In this document: one piece after another, positions 8,758 through 17,471 of the stretch | Position numbering within the stretch: position 1 is the first letter of the stretch | How the letters are laid out: each line of letters opens with the position of its first letter | Source: Luteolibacter sp. | GTDB lineage: Bacteria; Verrucomicrobiota; Verrucomicrobiia; Verrucomicrobiales; Akkermansiaceae | Direction of reading: 5' to 3' | Assembly (NCBI GenBank): GCA_030696085.1 | Contig: JAUYNL010000022.1 | Coordinates: 1 to 64,000 of the forward strand | Length of the DNA stretch: 64,000 nt | Notes under the pieces: generated by a model | The model's input: the letters and a program-made list of their open reading frames with translations, nothing else | What the model was told of the DNA's origin: nothing | Database searches by the model: none | Translations under genes and position numbers: made by a program

Positions 8758-9657
8758 ATGGAGAAACGCATGCCCGGATTACTTCGCTTTGTCAGCCGGG
8801 TGCTGGGGGATTTCTTCCTGCGCAACCACGGCCTGCTGCTGACAGGCGCGGTGGCCCACAGCATGATGCTTTCGCTCATTCCGCTCTCGGCGGTGCTGAT
8901 GGTGGCCGTCTCCCATTTCTTTGACCAGAAACTCCTGATGGAAGCCCTCACCACGGAAATCTCACTCATCGCGCCAGGCTTCGCCCCCACTCTAACCGAA
9001 GTTCTGGATGGCTTTCTACAAAACCGCAAGGTCGTGGGCTGGATCGGTCTGCTGATCCTGCTGTTCTTCAGTTCCATGGCCTTCCGGGTGATCGAGAATT
9101 CCATCGCCATCATTTTCCACAAGCCCATGCCGACCCTCAAACGCAAATTCTGGGTCTCCGCCCTGATGCCCTATCTGTTCGTTCTCATCGCCGCCGCCGG
9201 ACTGATCGTCATCACCTCCGCCAACGCCATCATTGATGCCCGCGGCCAGCTCCGCCATGTGTTTCCCCAGATCGACGCACTCATCCACCACCATCTGGGC
9301 TCCATCCTCTACGCCGGCGGCGTGCTCGGACTCGTGCTGCTTTTCACGCTGTTTTACAAAATCATGCCCGTGGGCAAGGTCTCCTTCCGCCTTGCCCTCG
9401 CCGGTGGAGTCACTGCCGCCATCCTCTGGGAAATCATCCGCCATCTGTTGGTCGCGTATTATACCAATGTCTCCATCGTCAACGTCCTCTACGGCTCGAT
9501 GGCCACCATCATCATCGTCCTGCTCACCATGGAGGCGGTCGCACTGGTCCTGCTGCTCGGAGCCCAGGTCATCGCGGACCTCCAGGGCAATGCCAACGCC
9601 GGCCTGCCATGGCACGAGGACCCGCCCGCCCCTCCCGGACCACCGTATCAGGTTTGA
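8758..9657 (+). CDS. YihY/BrkB-family inner-membrane protein
   Basis: Polytopic membrane protein of the YihY/UPF0761 (formerly 'ribonuclease BN') family; the molecular role of the family is uncertain. The track start (8692) adds a doubtful arginine-rich leader; ATG at 8758 (MEKRMPGLLRF) is preferred and gives 299 residues. Visible family features are the N-terminal GAVAHSMMLSLIPLSAVLMVAV helix, the GWIGLLILLFFSSMAFRVIENSIAIIF segment, the short MPYLFVLIAAAGLIVI helix, and the late pair GGVTAAILWEIIRHLLVAYY and YGSMATIIIVLLTMEAVALVLLLGAQV. Six hydrophobic segments can be counted. It stands alone between the E1-E2 genes and the propionate operon. Confidence 0.85.
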   Translation: MEKRMPGLLRFVSRVLGDFFLRNHGLLLTGAVAHSMMLSLIPLSAVLMVAVSHFFDQKLLMEALTTEISLIAPGFAPTLTEVLDGFLQNRKVVGWIGLLILLFFSSMAFRVIENSIAIIFHKPMPTLKRKFWVSALMPYLFVLIAAAGLIVITSANAIIDARGQLRHVFPQIDALIHHHLGSILYAGGVLGLVLLFTLFYKIMPVGKVSFRLALAGGVTAAILWEIIRHLLVAYYTNVSIVNVLYGSMATIIIVLLTMEAVALVLLLGAQVIADLQGNANAGLPWHEDPPAPPGPPYQV

Positions 9658-9858
9658 TGACCCGCAGGACTCCCAATCTCTGCGCAAATCATGCCATGAC
9701 CTCGACTCCCTCCTCAGATATCTCATTATCAGCTCATCCGGCACAGGTCCGCCCCAGGCAAATCCCAGGGGTAAAATACGCGTAGCCTTAGCGACTTCCT
9801 GCGGTGTCAGTCACCCAGGACCTGCAATCATCCTTCCAACACACCCACTTCCGCCACA

Positions 9859-10272
9859 ATGATCACGAAAATCGACCACTTGGGCATCGCCGTCAAATCC
9901 CTCGACGAAGCCATCCCCTACTACGAAAACGTTCTGGGCCTCACCTGCGAAGGCCGCGAGGAAGTGGAATCCCAAAAAGTCCGCACCGCCTTCTTCGCGG
10001 CCGGAGACGTCCACATCGAACTGCTGGAGCCAACTTCCAACGAAAGCCCGATCGCGAAATTTCTCGAGAAAAACCCCTCGGGCGGCATCCATCACATCGC
10101 CTTCGCCACCACCGACATCAATGGCCAACTCGCGCAAGCCAAGGACAAGGGCGCGAAGTTGATTCACGAGGTCCCCTTTGAAGGTGCCGGTGACAAGCTC
10201 GTCGCATTCCTCCATCCGAAATCCACCTTCGGCGTGCTCACCGAGTTCTGCCAACCCGCCCACGCCCACTGA
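9859..10272 (+). CDS. mce: Methylmalonyl-CoA epimerase
   Basis: Interconverts (R)- and (S)-methylmalonyl-CoA, linking mutase to decarboxylase. The 137-residue vicinal-oxygen-chelate fold protein shows the metal ligands expected for the family: HLGIAVKSLDEAIPYYENVLG at the N-terminus (first His), the HHIAFATTDI His in the second half, and a C-terminal Glu in GVLTEFCQ. It is the first gene of the eight-gene succinate-to-propionate block, 42 bases before the decarboxylase alpha gene. The ATG has no Shine-Dalgarno sequence (leader ACTTCCGCCACA). Length and position leave little doubt. Confidence 0.93.
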   Translation: MITKIDHLGIAVKSLDEAIPYYENVLGLTCEGREEVESQKVRTAFFAAGDVHIELLEPTSNESPIAKFLEKNPSGGIHHIAFATTDINGQLAQAKDKGAKLIHEVPFEGAGDKLVAFLHPKSTFGVLTEFCQPAHAH

Positions 10273-10314
10273 AGCGACGGCCCGCCTCCTCACTCACAGC
10301 CATAGAATTCCGCC

Positions 10315-11868
10315 ATGCCCATCGACCCATCACTACTGGAAAGCCTCAAGCTCCGCCGCGAGGAAGCACTCATCGGAGGCGGCATCGACCGCATCGAAAA
10401 ACGCCACGAAAAAGGACTGCTCTCCGCCCGCGAACGCCTGTCCGCCTTCTTCGATGGCGGTCATTTCATCGAGTTCGGCATGCACGCCCACCACTCGTGC
10501 ATCAACTTCGGTCTCGAAAAACGCAAGATGCCCGGTGACGGCGTCGTCTGCGCCACCGGCTATGTCGATGGCCGCCCCGTCGCCGCCTATGCCCAGGACT
10601 TCACCGTCGGCGGCGGTGCCGTCGGGGCCATCCACGCCAAGAAAATCTGTGACCTGCTGGACTTCGCAATCAAGGCCGGCATGCCGGTGGTCGGCATCAA
10701 CGATTCCGGCGGAGCCCGCATTCAGGAAGGCATCGAAGCGCTTTCCGGCTACGGCCAGATCTTCTTCCGCAACGTGCTCGCCTCCGGCGTCATCCCGCAG
10801 ATCTCCATCATCGCCGGCCCCTGCGCCGGTGGTGCCGCCTACTCGCCCGCGCTCACCGACTTCATCATCATGACGCGGAAGAATTCCAACATGTTCATCT
10901 GCGGACCGGACGTCATCAAGGCCGCCACCGGCCAAACCGCCTCACTCGACCAGTTCGCCTCCGCCGATGCGCATGCCCAGATTTCCGGCAACATCCACCT
11001 CATCGCCGAAGATGACCAACATGCGATGGACCTGGCAAAAAAACTCCTCGATTACCTGCCCTCCAACAATCTTGGCGATCCACCGTACAAGATGAACAAC
11101 GACATCCCCTTCACCGAAGATCCCGGGATGAATGAAATCATCCCGGCCGATCCCAAGTCACCACTCGACATGCAGCAAGTCATCTGCCGTCTCGTGGACC
11201 CGGGCACCTGGTTTGAAATCCAGCCGGACTTCGCGCCCAACATGCTCACCGGCTTCGCAAAACTCGAAAACCTCGTCATCGGCATCATCGCCAACCAACC
11301 GACCGTCAAGGCCGGCTGCATCGACATCGATGCATCGGACAAAGCCGCCCGCTTCATCCGGGTTTGTAACATCTACTCGATCCCGATCCTCTCGCTCGTC
11401 GATGTTCCCGGCTTCATGCCCGGCCTCGCCCAGGAACGCGGCGGCATCATCCGCCACGGCGCGAAAATGCTCTTCGCATGGGCCTCCGGCACGGTGCCGA
11501 AAATCACCCTCATCTGCCGCAAGGCCTATGGCGGAGCCTACCTCGCCATGTGCCCGAGCGACCTCGGCGCGGACTTCGTTTTCGCCTGGCCCACCGCGGA
11601 AATCGCCGTCATGGGCGCCCAGGGCGCGATGAAGGTGCTCTACAAGAAGGAACTCGAGGAAGCCGAGGACCCCGCCGCCCTCGAACAGGAACTGCGCAAG
11701 GCCTACTCGGAGAAATTCGCATCTCCCTATCAGGCTGCCTCCAACGGCATGATCACCGACGTCATCGATCCCGCTGTTTCCCGCCGCACCCTGGCTCTCG
11801 CCTTCCGCGGCATCATGGGCAAGAGCGAGTCCCGCCCGCCCAAGAAACACGGCAACATCCCACTCTAA
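10315..11868 (+). CDS. mmdA: Methylmalonyl-CoA decarboxylase alpha (carboxyltransferase) subunit
   Basis: Transfers the carboxyl group of methylmalonyl-CoA to the biotin carrier, forming propionyl-CoA. The 517-residue protein has the two crotonase-like carboxyltransferase halves: GGGAVGAIHAKKICDLLDFA, NDSGGARIQEGIEAL and AGPCAGGAAYSPALTDF in the first, and SLVDVPGFMPGLAQERGGIIRHGAKML and KAYGGAYLAMCPSDLGADFVFAWPTAEIAVMGAQGA in the second. The same fold serves as propionyl-CoA carboxylase beta chain. The choice of decarboxylase rests on context: OadG-like, biotin-carrier and OadB-like genes follow directly, and no biotin carboxylase gene is present. Confidence 0.92.
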   Translation: MPIDPSLLESLKLRREEALIGGGIDRIEKRHEKGLLSARERLSAFFDGGHFIEFGMHAHHSCINFGLEKRKMPGDGVVCATGYVDGRPVAAYAQDFTVGGGAVGAIHAKKICDLLDFAIKAGMPVVGINDSGGARIQEGIEALSGYGQIFFRNVLASGVIPQISIIAGPCAGGAAYSPALTDFIIMTRKNSNMFICGPDVIKAATGQTASLDQFASADAHAQISGNIHLIAEDDQHAMDLAKKLLDYLPSNNLGDPPYKMNNDIPFTEDPGMNEIIPADPKSPLDMQQVICRLVDPGTWFEIQPDFAPNMLTGFAKLENLVIGIIANQPTVKAGCIDIDASDKAARFIRVCNIYSIPILSLVDVPGFMPGLAQERGGIIRHGAKMLFAWASGTVPKITLICRKAYGGAYLAMCPSDLGADFVFAWPTAEIAVMGAQGAMKVLYKKELEEAEDPAALEQELRKAYSEKFASPYQAASNGMITDVIDPAVSRRTLALAFRGIMGKSESRPPKKHGNIPL

Positions 11869-11874
11869 CACCCC

Positions 11875-12249
11875 ATGCAACTCACTCCGATTCTAGCAGC
11901 CGCAGCCAAGGCCGACGTTTCCATCGTGGACGCCCTGCCCCACCTCGCGGGCATGCTCATGGTGGTCGGCACCCTGGCAACTCTCTGGGGAGTCTGCGCC
12001 TTCACCGCCAAGATCGTCCAGTTTATCGCCCCGGAACCCAAAGCCGCCGCAGCCCGCATGGCGAAAGCCCCCGGAGCACCACAGCCGCTTGCTCCTGCCG
12101 GCATCACCCCGGAAATCGTCGCCGTCATCGCCGCCGCGGTCGCCACCGCCACCGGCCAGGCCCAACGCATCATCTCCATCAAACCCATGAGCACCAGCTG
12201 GGAAAAGGCTGGCCGCCAATCCGTTCTCACCTCACACCGCATCCGCTAA
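11875..12249 (+). CDS. mmdD: OadG-like small membrane subunit of the Na+-pumping decarboxylase
   Basis: Small subunit of the OadG/MmdD type, which assembles the decarboxylase on the membrane. The 124-residue protein has one N-terminal transmembrane helix (LPHLAGMLMVVGTLATLWGVCAFTAKIV, about 19-46), a Pro/Ala-rich linker, an Ala-rich helix (TPEIVAVIAAAVATATG) and the basic tail SWEKAGRQSVLTSHRIR, resembling the W-x3-GR C-terminus of delta/gamma chains. Low sequence conservation is usual here, so the call leans on its place between mmdA (6 bases upstream) and the biotin carrier (12 bases downstream). Confidence 0.83.
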   Translation: MQLTPILAAAAKADVSIVDALPHLAGMLMVVGTLATLWGVCAFTAKIVQFIAPEPKAAAARMAKAPGAPQPLAPAGITPEIVAVIAAAVATATGQAQRIISIKPMSTSWEKAGRQSVLTSHRIR

Positions 12250-12261
12250 CCTAACATCATC

Positions 12262-12651
12262 ATGGACCATCTTCGCATTACCGTTGAAGGCAAAGTTTAC
12301 GACGTCATCGTTGAAAAAATCAACAGCGCCGAATCCGCAAGCCCTGCCGCCCAAGCCCCTGCCGTCCGCACGGCCGCTCCCGCCGCCCGTGCCGCGGCTC
12401 CCACACCGGCACCCGCGCCGAAACCTGTCGCCGCTGGCAGCGGTGATGCCGCAAGCCCCCTTGCCGGCCTCGTCCAGGCCATCGATGCCCAGGTCGGCTC
12501 CGCCGTCACGGAAGGCGATCTGGTCATCACACTCGAAGCGATGAAGATGTACACGCCGATCAACGCCCCGATGAGCGGCACCATCACCGCCATCCACGTC
12601 AAGGTCGGCGACGCCGTCGAGGAAGGTCAGATTCTCTACACGATCGGATAA
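12262..12651 (+). CDS. mmdC: Biotin carrier subunit of methylmalonyl-CoA decarboxylase
   Basis: Carries the carboxyl group on biotin between the transferase (MmdA) and the membrane pump (MmdB). The 129-residue protein has a short N-terminal beta region (MDHLRITVEGKVYDVIVEKI), a flexible Ala/Pro linker (about 22-62) typical of these carriers, and a biotinyl domain with the motif EAMKM, biotin Lys95. Two conserved glycines flank the strand pair (GTITAIHVKVGD). It lies 12 bases after mmdD and 21 before mmdB. A pyruvate carboxylase-type carrier fragment is the only alternative and does not suit the context. Confidence 0.92.
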   Translation: MDHLRITVEGKVYDVIVEKINSAESASPAAQAPAVRTAAPAARAAAPTPAPAPKPVAAGSGDAASPLAGLVQAIDAQVGSAVTEGDLVITLEAMKMYTPINAPMSGTITAIHVKVGDAVEEGQILYTIG

Positions 12652-12672
12652 AGGAATTTCCCCAGCGAAACC

Positions 12673-13818
12673 ATGAACAAACTTTACGAACTCTGGATGA
12701 CAACCGGCTTCCCCTATCTGCAATGGCAGATGGTGGTGATGTGGGTCGTCGTCGCGGTGCTGCTCTATCTGGCGATCGTCAAGGGCTTCGAACCGCTCCT
12801 TCTGGTCCCTATTTCGCTGGGTGCGCTCATTTCGAATCTTCCGATCCATGATTACATCATGCAGCATCCCGTCGGGGATGAACCCGGCGGACTGTTCTAT
12901 TATCTCAACCAGGGCATCAAGCTCCAGATCTATCCACCGCTGATCTTCCTCGGGGTCGGCGCGCTGGTGGACTTCGGGCCGTTGATCGCCAACCCGCGGA
13001 CTCTCCTGTTAGGCGGTGCCGCCCAGTTCGGCATTTTCGCCACCTTCCTCGTGGCTCCCATGCTGGGTTTCAATCTTGCCGAATCCGCCGCCATCGGCGT
13101 GATCGGCGGCGCGGATGGTCCCACCTCGATCTTCACCGCATCGAAACTCGCACCGGACCTGCTGGGGCCGATCGCCGTGGCCGCCTACAGCTACATGGCC
13201 TTGGTTCCACTGATCCAGCCGCCGATCATGAAACTCTTCACCACCCAGGCGGAGCGCAGAATCAAGATGAAAACCCTGCGCAAAGTGAGCCAACTGGAGA
13301 AACTCATTTTCGCAGCCGTGGTGATGGCGTTCTGCTGCATCATTGTGCGCGATGCGGCCCCCTTGCTCTCCATGCTCTTCGTCGGCAATCTGCTGCGCGA
13401 GTGCAAGGTCACCGAACGCCTGGTCAAAGCCGCGCAAAATGAAATCATCAACATCGTCACCATTTTCCTCGGAATTTGCGTCGGCCTGAAAATGGGCATG
13501 GGTGACGGGAACAAACACCTGTTCCTCAACCCCCAAACCCTCGGCATTCTGCTTCTCGGTGTCATCGCCTTCGGTGTCGCCACCGCCAGCGGAGTCCTCA
13601 TGGCCAAGGTCATGAACATCTTCAGCAAGAACAAAATCAACCCGCTCATCGGTTCCGCCGGCGTCTCCGCAGTGCCGATGGCCGCCCGTGTCTCCCAGGA
13701 CGTCGGCCAGAAATACGATCCCTCGAACTATCTGCTCATGCACGCCATGGGCCCCAACGTCGCCGGTGTCATCGGCAGCGCCCTCGCCGCCGGATACTTC
13801 ATCTCGATGCTCAAATAA
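12673..13818 (+). CDS. mmdB: Na+-translocating decarboxylase beta subunit (OadB/MmdB type)
   Basis: Integral membrane subunit that decarboxylates carboxybiotin and exports Na+. The 381-residue protein has about nine hydrophobic segments and the conserved OadB regions: [21 protein letters not shown], the re-entrant loop [35 protein letters not shown], and [20 protein letters not shown] near the C-terminus, where the Asp of GGADGPT and the Asn/Ser residues of the last motif line the sodium path in the family. It completes the decarboxylase, so this organism can conserve energy as a sodium gradient. The weak AAGGA 17 bases before the ATG is too distant to be a usual ribosome site. Confidence 0.93.
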   Translation: MNKLYELWMTTGFPYLQWQMVVMWVVVAVLLYLAIVKGFEPLLLVPISLGALISNLPIHDYIMQHPVGDEPGGLFYYLNQGIKLQIYPPLIFLGVGALVDFGPLIANPRTLLLGGAAQFGIFATFLVAPMLGFNLAESAAIGVIGGADGPTSIFTASKLAPDLLGPIAVAAYSYMALVPLIQPPIMKLFTTQAERRIKMKTLRKVSQLEKLIFAAVVMAFCCIIVRDAAPLLSMLFVGNLLRECKVTERLVKAAQNEIINIVTIFLGICVGLKMGMGDGNKHLFLNPQTLGILLLGVIAFGVATASGVLMAKVMNIFSKNKINPLIGSAGVSAVPMAARVSQDVGQKYDPSNYLLMHAMGPNVAGVIGSALAAGYFISMLK

Positions 13819-13850
13819 TCCGTATTCCGCCGGCTCCGATTCTCTCCATC

Positions 13851-15338
13851 ATGAACCATCCATTCCCGATCCTCACCCCGGAAGAGGCCGCCGCCCTCGT
13901 CAAACACGATGAAATCATCGGCTTCAGCGGATTCACCCCCGCCGGTGCCGCCAAGGTCATCCCAACCGCCATCGCCCAAAGGGCCATCGCCGAGCACGAG
14001 GCTGGTCGCGATTTCAAGGTCGGAGTCATCACCGGCGCGTCCACCGGCCCGTCCCTCGATGGCGCGCTCGCCAAGGCGGACGCCATCAAGTTCCGCACGC
14101 CCTATCAGTCCGACAAGGACCTCCGCGCCAGCATCAACGCCGGGAAGACGCATTTCTTCGACATGCATCTTTCCCTGCTCCCCCAGTACGTCCGCTACGG
14201 ATTCCTGGGTGAGGTCGATTGGGCCATCGTCGAGGCAGCCGATGTCTCGGTGGATGGAAAAGTCCTTCTCACCACCAGCGTCGGAGCGGCCCCCACATTC
14301 CTCACCAAGGCAAAACGCATTCTCATCGAGATCAACAAGCGCCACCCCAAGGAGTTGCTGGGCTTCCACGACATCTATGAGCCCGCCTCGCCGCCTCACC
14401 GCCGGCCCATCCCCATCTGTGCCGCGGATGACCGCATCGGCACCCAGCGTGTATGGGTGGACCCAAAAAAGATCGCCGGTATCGTGTATTCGGACCGCAA
14501 GGACGAGGTGAAGGACTTTTCTCCCGTCACCGATGTCACCACCCGGATTGGACTCAACGTCGCCGAATTCCTCGCTGCGGAAATCCGCAACGGCCATATC
14601 CCCAAAGCCTTCCTGCCCATCCAGTCCGGCGTCGGCAACGTCGCCAATGCCGTGCTCGGTGCCATGGGCGATCACCCGGAAATCCCACGTTTCCAGATGT
14701 ATTCGGAAGTGATCCAGGACTCGGTGATCGAACTCATCAAACAGGAGCGCTGCTCGTTTGTCAGCGGCGTTTCCCTCACCGTCACCGATCCAGTGCTGCA
14801 AAGCATGTATGACAATCTGGACGCATACCGCGGCCGCCTGTTGCTCCGCCCTCAGGAAATCGCCAACAACCCGGAAATCGTCCGCCGCATCGGCATCATC
14901 TCCGTCAATACCGCGCTCGAAGCGGATATCTTCGGAAACATCAACTCCACCCATGTGCTCGGCCAGAAGATGATGAACGGCATCGGCGGCTCCGGGGACT
15001 TCACCCGCAACGCCTACATCTCGATCTTCACCTGCCCCTCCACCGCCAAGGACGGCAACATCTCGGCCATCGTGCCCATGTGCTCCCACACCGACCACAG
15101 CGAACACTCGGTGCAGGTGCTCGTCACCGAACACGGCATCGCCGACTTCCGCGGCAAGGACCCGCGCGAACGCGCCGAACTTGTCATCACCAACTGTGTC
15201 GATCCCTCATACCGCGATCTCCTCTGGAATTACTTCAAACTCACGGAAAAAGGCCACACACCACAGTCCTTCCGCTCCGCCTTCGCCTTCCACGAGACCT
15301 TCCTCGAATCCGGAGACATGCGCAACACCAAGTTCTGA
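13851..15338 (+). CDS. Acetyl-CoA hydrolase/transferase-family CoA-transferase (probable propionyl-CoA:succinate type)
   Basis: Family I CoA-transferase of 495 residues, the length of ScpC-like propionyl-CoA:succinate CoA-transferases. Features seen: GFSGFTPAGAAKVIP near the N-terminus, QSGVGNVANAVLGAM, the catalytic Glu in MYSEVIQDSVIEL, and the CoA-site motif MNGIGGSGDFTRNAYIS. Lying between the decarboxylase and mutase genes, it would move CoA from propionyl-CoA to succinate, closing the cycle without spending ATP. Acetate as donor or acceptor cannot be excluded, since acetate:succinate transferases look alike. It sits 32 bases after mmdB and 42 before mutA. Confidence 0.87.
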   Translation: MNHPFPILTPEEAAALVKHDEIIGFSGFTPAGAAKVIPTAIAQRAIAEHEAGRDFKVGVITGASTGPSLDGALAKADAIKFRTPYQSDKDLRASINAGKTHFFDMHLSLLPQYVRYGFLGEVDWAIVEAADVSVDGKVLLTTSVGAAPTFLTKAKRILIEINKRHPKELLGFHDIYEPASPPHRRPIPICAADDRIGTQRVWVDPKKIAGIVYSDRKDEVKDFSPVTDVTTRIGLNVAEFLAAEIRNGHIPKAFLPIQSGVGNVANAVLGAMGDHPEIPRFQMYSEVIQDSVIELIKQERCSFVSGVSLTVTDPVLQSMYDNLDAYRGRLLLRPQEIANNPEIVRRIGIISVNTALEADIFGNINSTHVLGQKMMNGIGGSGDFTRNAYISIFTCPSTAKDGNISAIVPMCSHTDHSEHSVQVLVTEHGIADFRGKDPRERAELVITNCVDPSYRDLLWNYFKLTEKGHTPQSFRSAFAFHETFLESGDMRNTKF

Positions 15339-15380
15339 TCGTCAATTTCAAATCTGGAATTACAAATTTCAAATCCCACC

Positions 15381-17426
15381 ATGGAACAACTCCTCACCGA
15401 ATTCCCGGAGCACACCTACGACCAATGGCATGCCGCCGCAGAAGCGCTGCTCAAAGGCGCTCCGTTTGAGAAACGCCTCGTCAGCAAAACCTACGAGGAA
15501 ATCACCATCCAGCCGATCTATCGCCGTGAAGACATCGCCGGTCTGGAGCACCGCAAGCACTTCCCAGGCTCCGGTTCCCTCGTTCGCGGCAGCCACGCCG
15601 CAGGATTTCTAACGTCCGGCTGGGAGGTCTCCCAGGAACTCAGGGCATCATCCGCCGAATCCCTCAACGCCCTGATCCACGAGGGCCTCAACGGCGGCCA
15701 GACCGAACTCAACATTCCCGTCGGCTGCGGTTCGGATGAATGCTGCAAGGGCGGCGTGAAAATCACCACCGCCAACGAATTCTCAACCGCCCTCTCCCAG
15801 GTCGCGCTCGCATCGATCTCGACCTGGCTGCAGGCAGGCCCCGCCAGCGTTCCGGTCGCCGCCCTGTTCATCGCCGCGGCCGAACAAGCAGGCGTCTCCG
15901 CAGAGAAGCTCCGCGGTGGCATCGATAACGATCCGCTCGCCGAACTCGTCGCAAAGGGCGCGCTCCGCCAGTCGCTCTCCCTGCGCTTCGACCACATGGC
16001 CGCCCTCACCGACTATGCCGCGAACAACGCCACGCAACTCCGCACCATCTCGATCCAGGGCGACGTCTATCACAACGCCGGTGCCACCGCCACCCAAGAG
16101 CTGGCTTATATCATCTCCACCCTCGTCTGTTACCTCGAGGAAATGAAATCCCGCGGCCTCGCCCCGGAAACCGTCCTGCCCCACATCCGTATCCGCCTCG
16201 CGATCGGTTCGGATTATTTCATGGAGATTTCCAAGATCCGCGCCGCCCGCCTGCTCTGGAGCAAGGTCGCCTCCGCTTATGGGGTGGTAAACGCGCCCGT
16301 CCACATCCACGCCAGCACCTCGAAGTGGAACAAAACCATCTACGACGCCCACACCAACATGCTGCGCGTCACCGCCGAAGCCTTCGCCGCCGTCGTCGGC
16401 GGAGTCGATAGCCTCCACATCGGCCCCTACGATGAAATCGCGGGCCATACCGATGAATTCTCGCGCCGCATTGCCCGCAACATCCACACCATCCTCCGCG
16501 AGGAATGCGGCCTCGACCATGTGATCGATCCCGCCGGCGGCTCCACTTACATCGAGTGGCTCTCCGATCAACTCGCCGCGAAAAGCTGGGGCATCTTCCA
16601 GGACATCGAGAAACAAGGCGGCATGATCCCAGCCCTCGAAAGCGGCACCGTCCAACAGGCCGTGCAAGCCGTCTGCAAGGCGAAGTTCAAAAACATCCGC
16701 ATCCGCAAGGACAAGGTCGTCGGTTCGAACATGTATCCCGATCTCAAGGGCAAAAAACTCGCGATCCACGCCCCGGAATGCAAGGCGTCTGAAACAGCCG
16801 CCGCCGCCATCCCTACCGCCAAACCCGCCGCAGTGACGCTTTCCGCCACCGCCGCCATGGTGATCGAAGCGATCGCCGCCGCGAAAGCCGGCGCATCGAA
16901 GTTCTCGCTGGCCATCGCCACCGGCCTGACCAGCCCCGATGGAGCGCCCACCGTCACCGCGCTGCCGCCGCGCCGAGCCGCCGAGGAATACGAAGCCCTG
17001 CGTGATGCCTCGGCCGCCTTCAGCGCCAAAACCGGTGCCGCGCCATCCATCCTGCAACTCAACATCGGCCCATCCGGCCGCTACCGCCTCCGCGCCGACT
17101 GGACCGCATCATTCTTCGAAGCCGCCGGGTTCGTCATTGATGGCACACGCGATTTCCCAACCATCGAGGATGCCGTCAAAGCCCTCGCCGCCAGCAAGGC
17201 GGAAATCGCCGTCATCACTTCAGATGACGCCACATACCTCACCACCGTCGCGCCCCTCGCCGCCGCCGCCAAAGCCGCGAAACCAGGCATCTCCCTGTTA
17301 GTCGCCGGTGCCCCCGGCGACAACGAAGCCGCCTGGCGCGCCGCCGGAGTCGATGACTTCGTCAACGTCCGCAGCAACAACTACGAACTCAACGAGCAAC
17401 TCCTCAAAAAAGCCGGCGTCCTCTGA
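15381..17426 (+). CDS. mutA: Methylmalonyl-CoA mutase small (beta) subunit
   Basis: Non-catalytic partner of MutB in the heterodimeric adenosylcobalamin mutase. The 681-residue chain has the TIM-barrel MCM domain (ELNIPVGCGSDE, IRIRLAIGSDYFMEISKIRAARLLW, DPAGGSTYIEWLSDQLA) and a degenerate C-terminal B12-type domain. As expected of a small subunit, the cobalamin-binding DxHxxG motif is missing and the end (AEIAVITSDDATYLTTVAPLAAAAKA) is Ala-rich. An Ala-rich linker lies near 470-510. It follows the CoA-transferase and precedes mutB by 45 bases, the standard mutA-mutB order. Confidence 0.93.
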   Translation: MEQLLTEFPEHTYDQWHAAAEALLKGAPFEKRLVSKTYEEITIQPIYRREDIAGLEHRKHFPGSGSLVRGSHAAGFLTSGWEVSQELRASSAESLNALIHEGLNGGQTELNIPVGCGSDECCKGGVKITTANEFSTALSQVALASISTWLQAGPASVPVAALFIAAAEQAGVSAEKLRGGIDNDPLAELVAKGALRQSLSLRFDHMAALTDYAANNATQLRTISIQGDVYHNAGATATQELAYIISTLVCYLEEMKSRGLAPETVLPHIRIRLAIGSDYFMEISKIRAARLLWSKVASAYGVVNAPVHIHASTSKWNKTIYDAHTNMLRVTAEAFAAVVGGVDSLHIGPYDEIAGHTDEFSRRIARNIHTILREECGLDHVIDPAGGSTYIEWLSDQLAAKSWGIFQDIEKQGGMIPALESGTVQQAVQAVCKAKFKNIRIRKDKVVGSNMYPDLKGKKLAIHAPECKASETAAAAIPTAKPAAVTLSATAAMVIEAIAAAKAGASKFSLAIATGLTSPDGAPTVTALPPRRAAEEYEALRDASAAFSAKTGAAPSILQLNIGPSGRYRLRADWTASFFEAAGFVIDGTRDFPTIEDAVKALAASKAEIAVITSDDATYLTTVAPLAAAAKAAKPGISLLVAGAPGDNEAAWRAAGVDDFVNVRSNNYELNEQLLKKAGVL

Positions 17427-17471
17427 CTCCTCCCGGTTTTTCAGCATCCCAGCATTTCAGCTTCTACCACC

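Noticed and set aside
13728-15134. 468-codon minus-strand ORF over the CoA-transferase gene
   Set aside because: Antisense shadow of a conserved gene, no fold signature.
15783-17057. 424-codon minus-strand ORF over mutA
   Set aside because: Antisense shadow; Gly/Asp-rich random-like translation.
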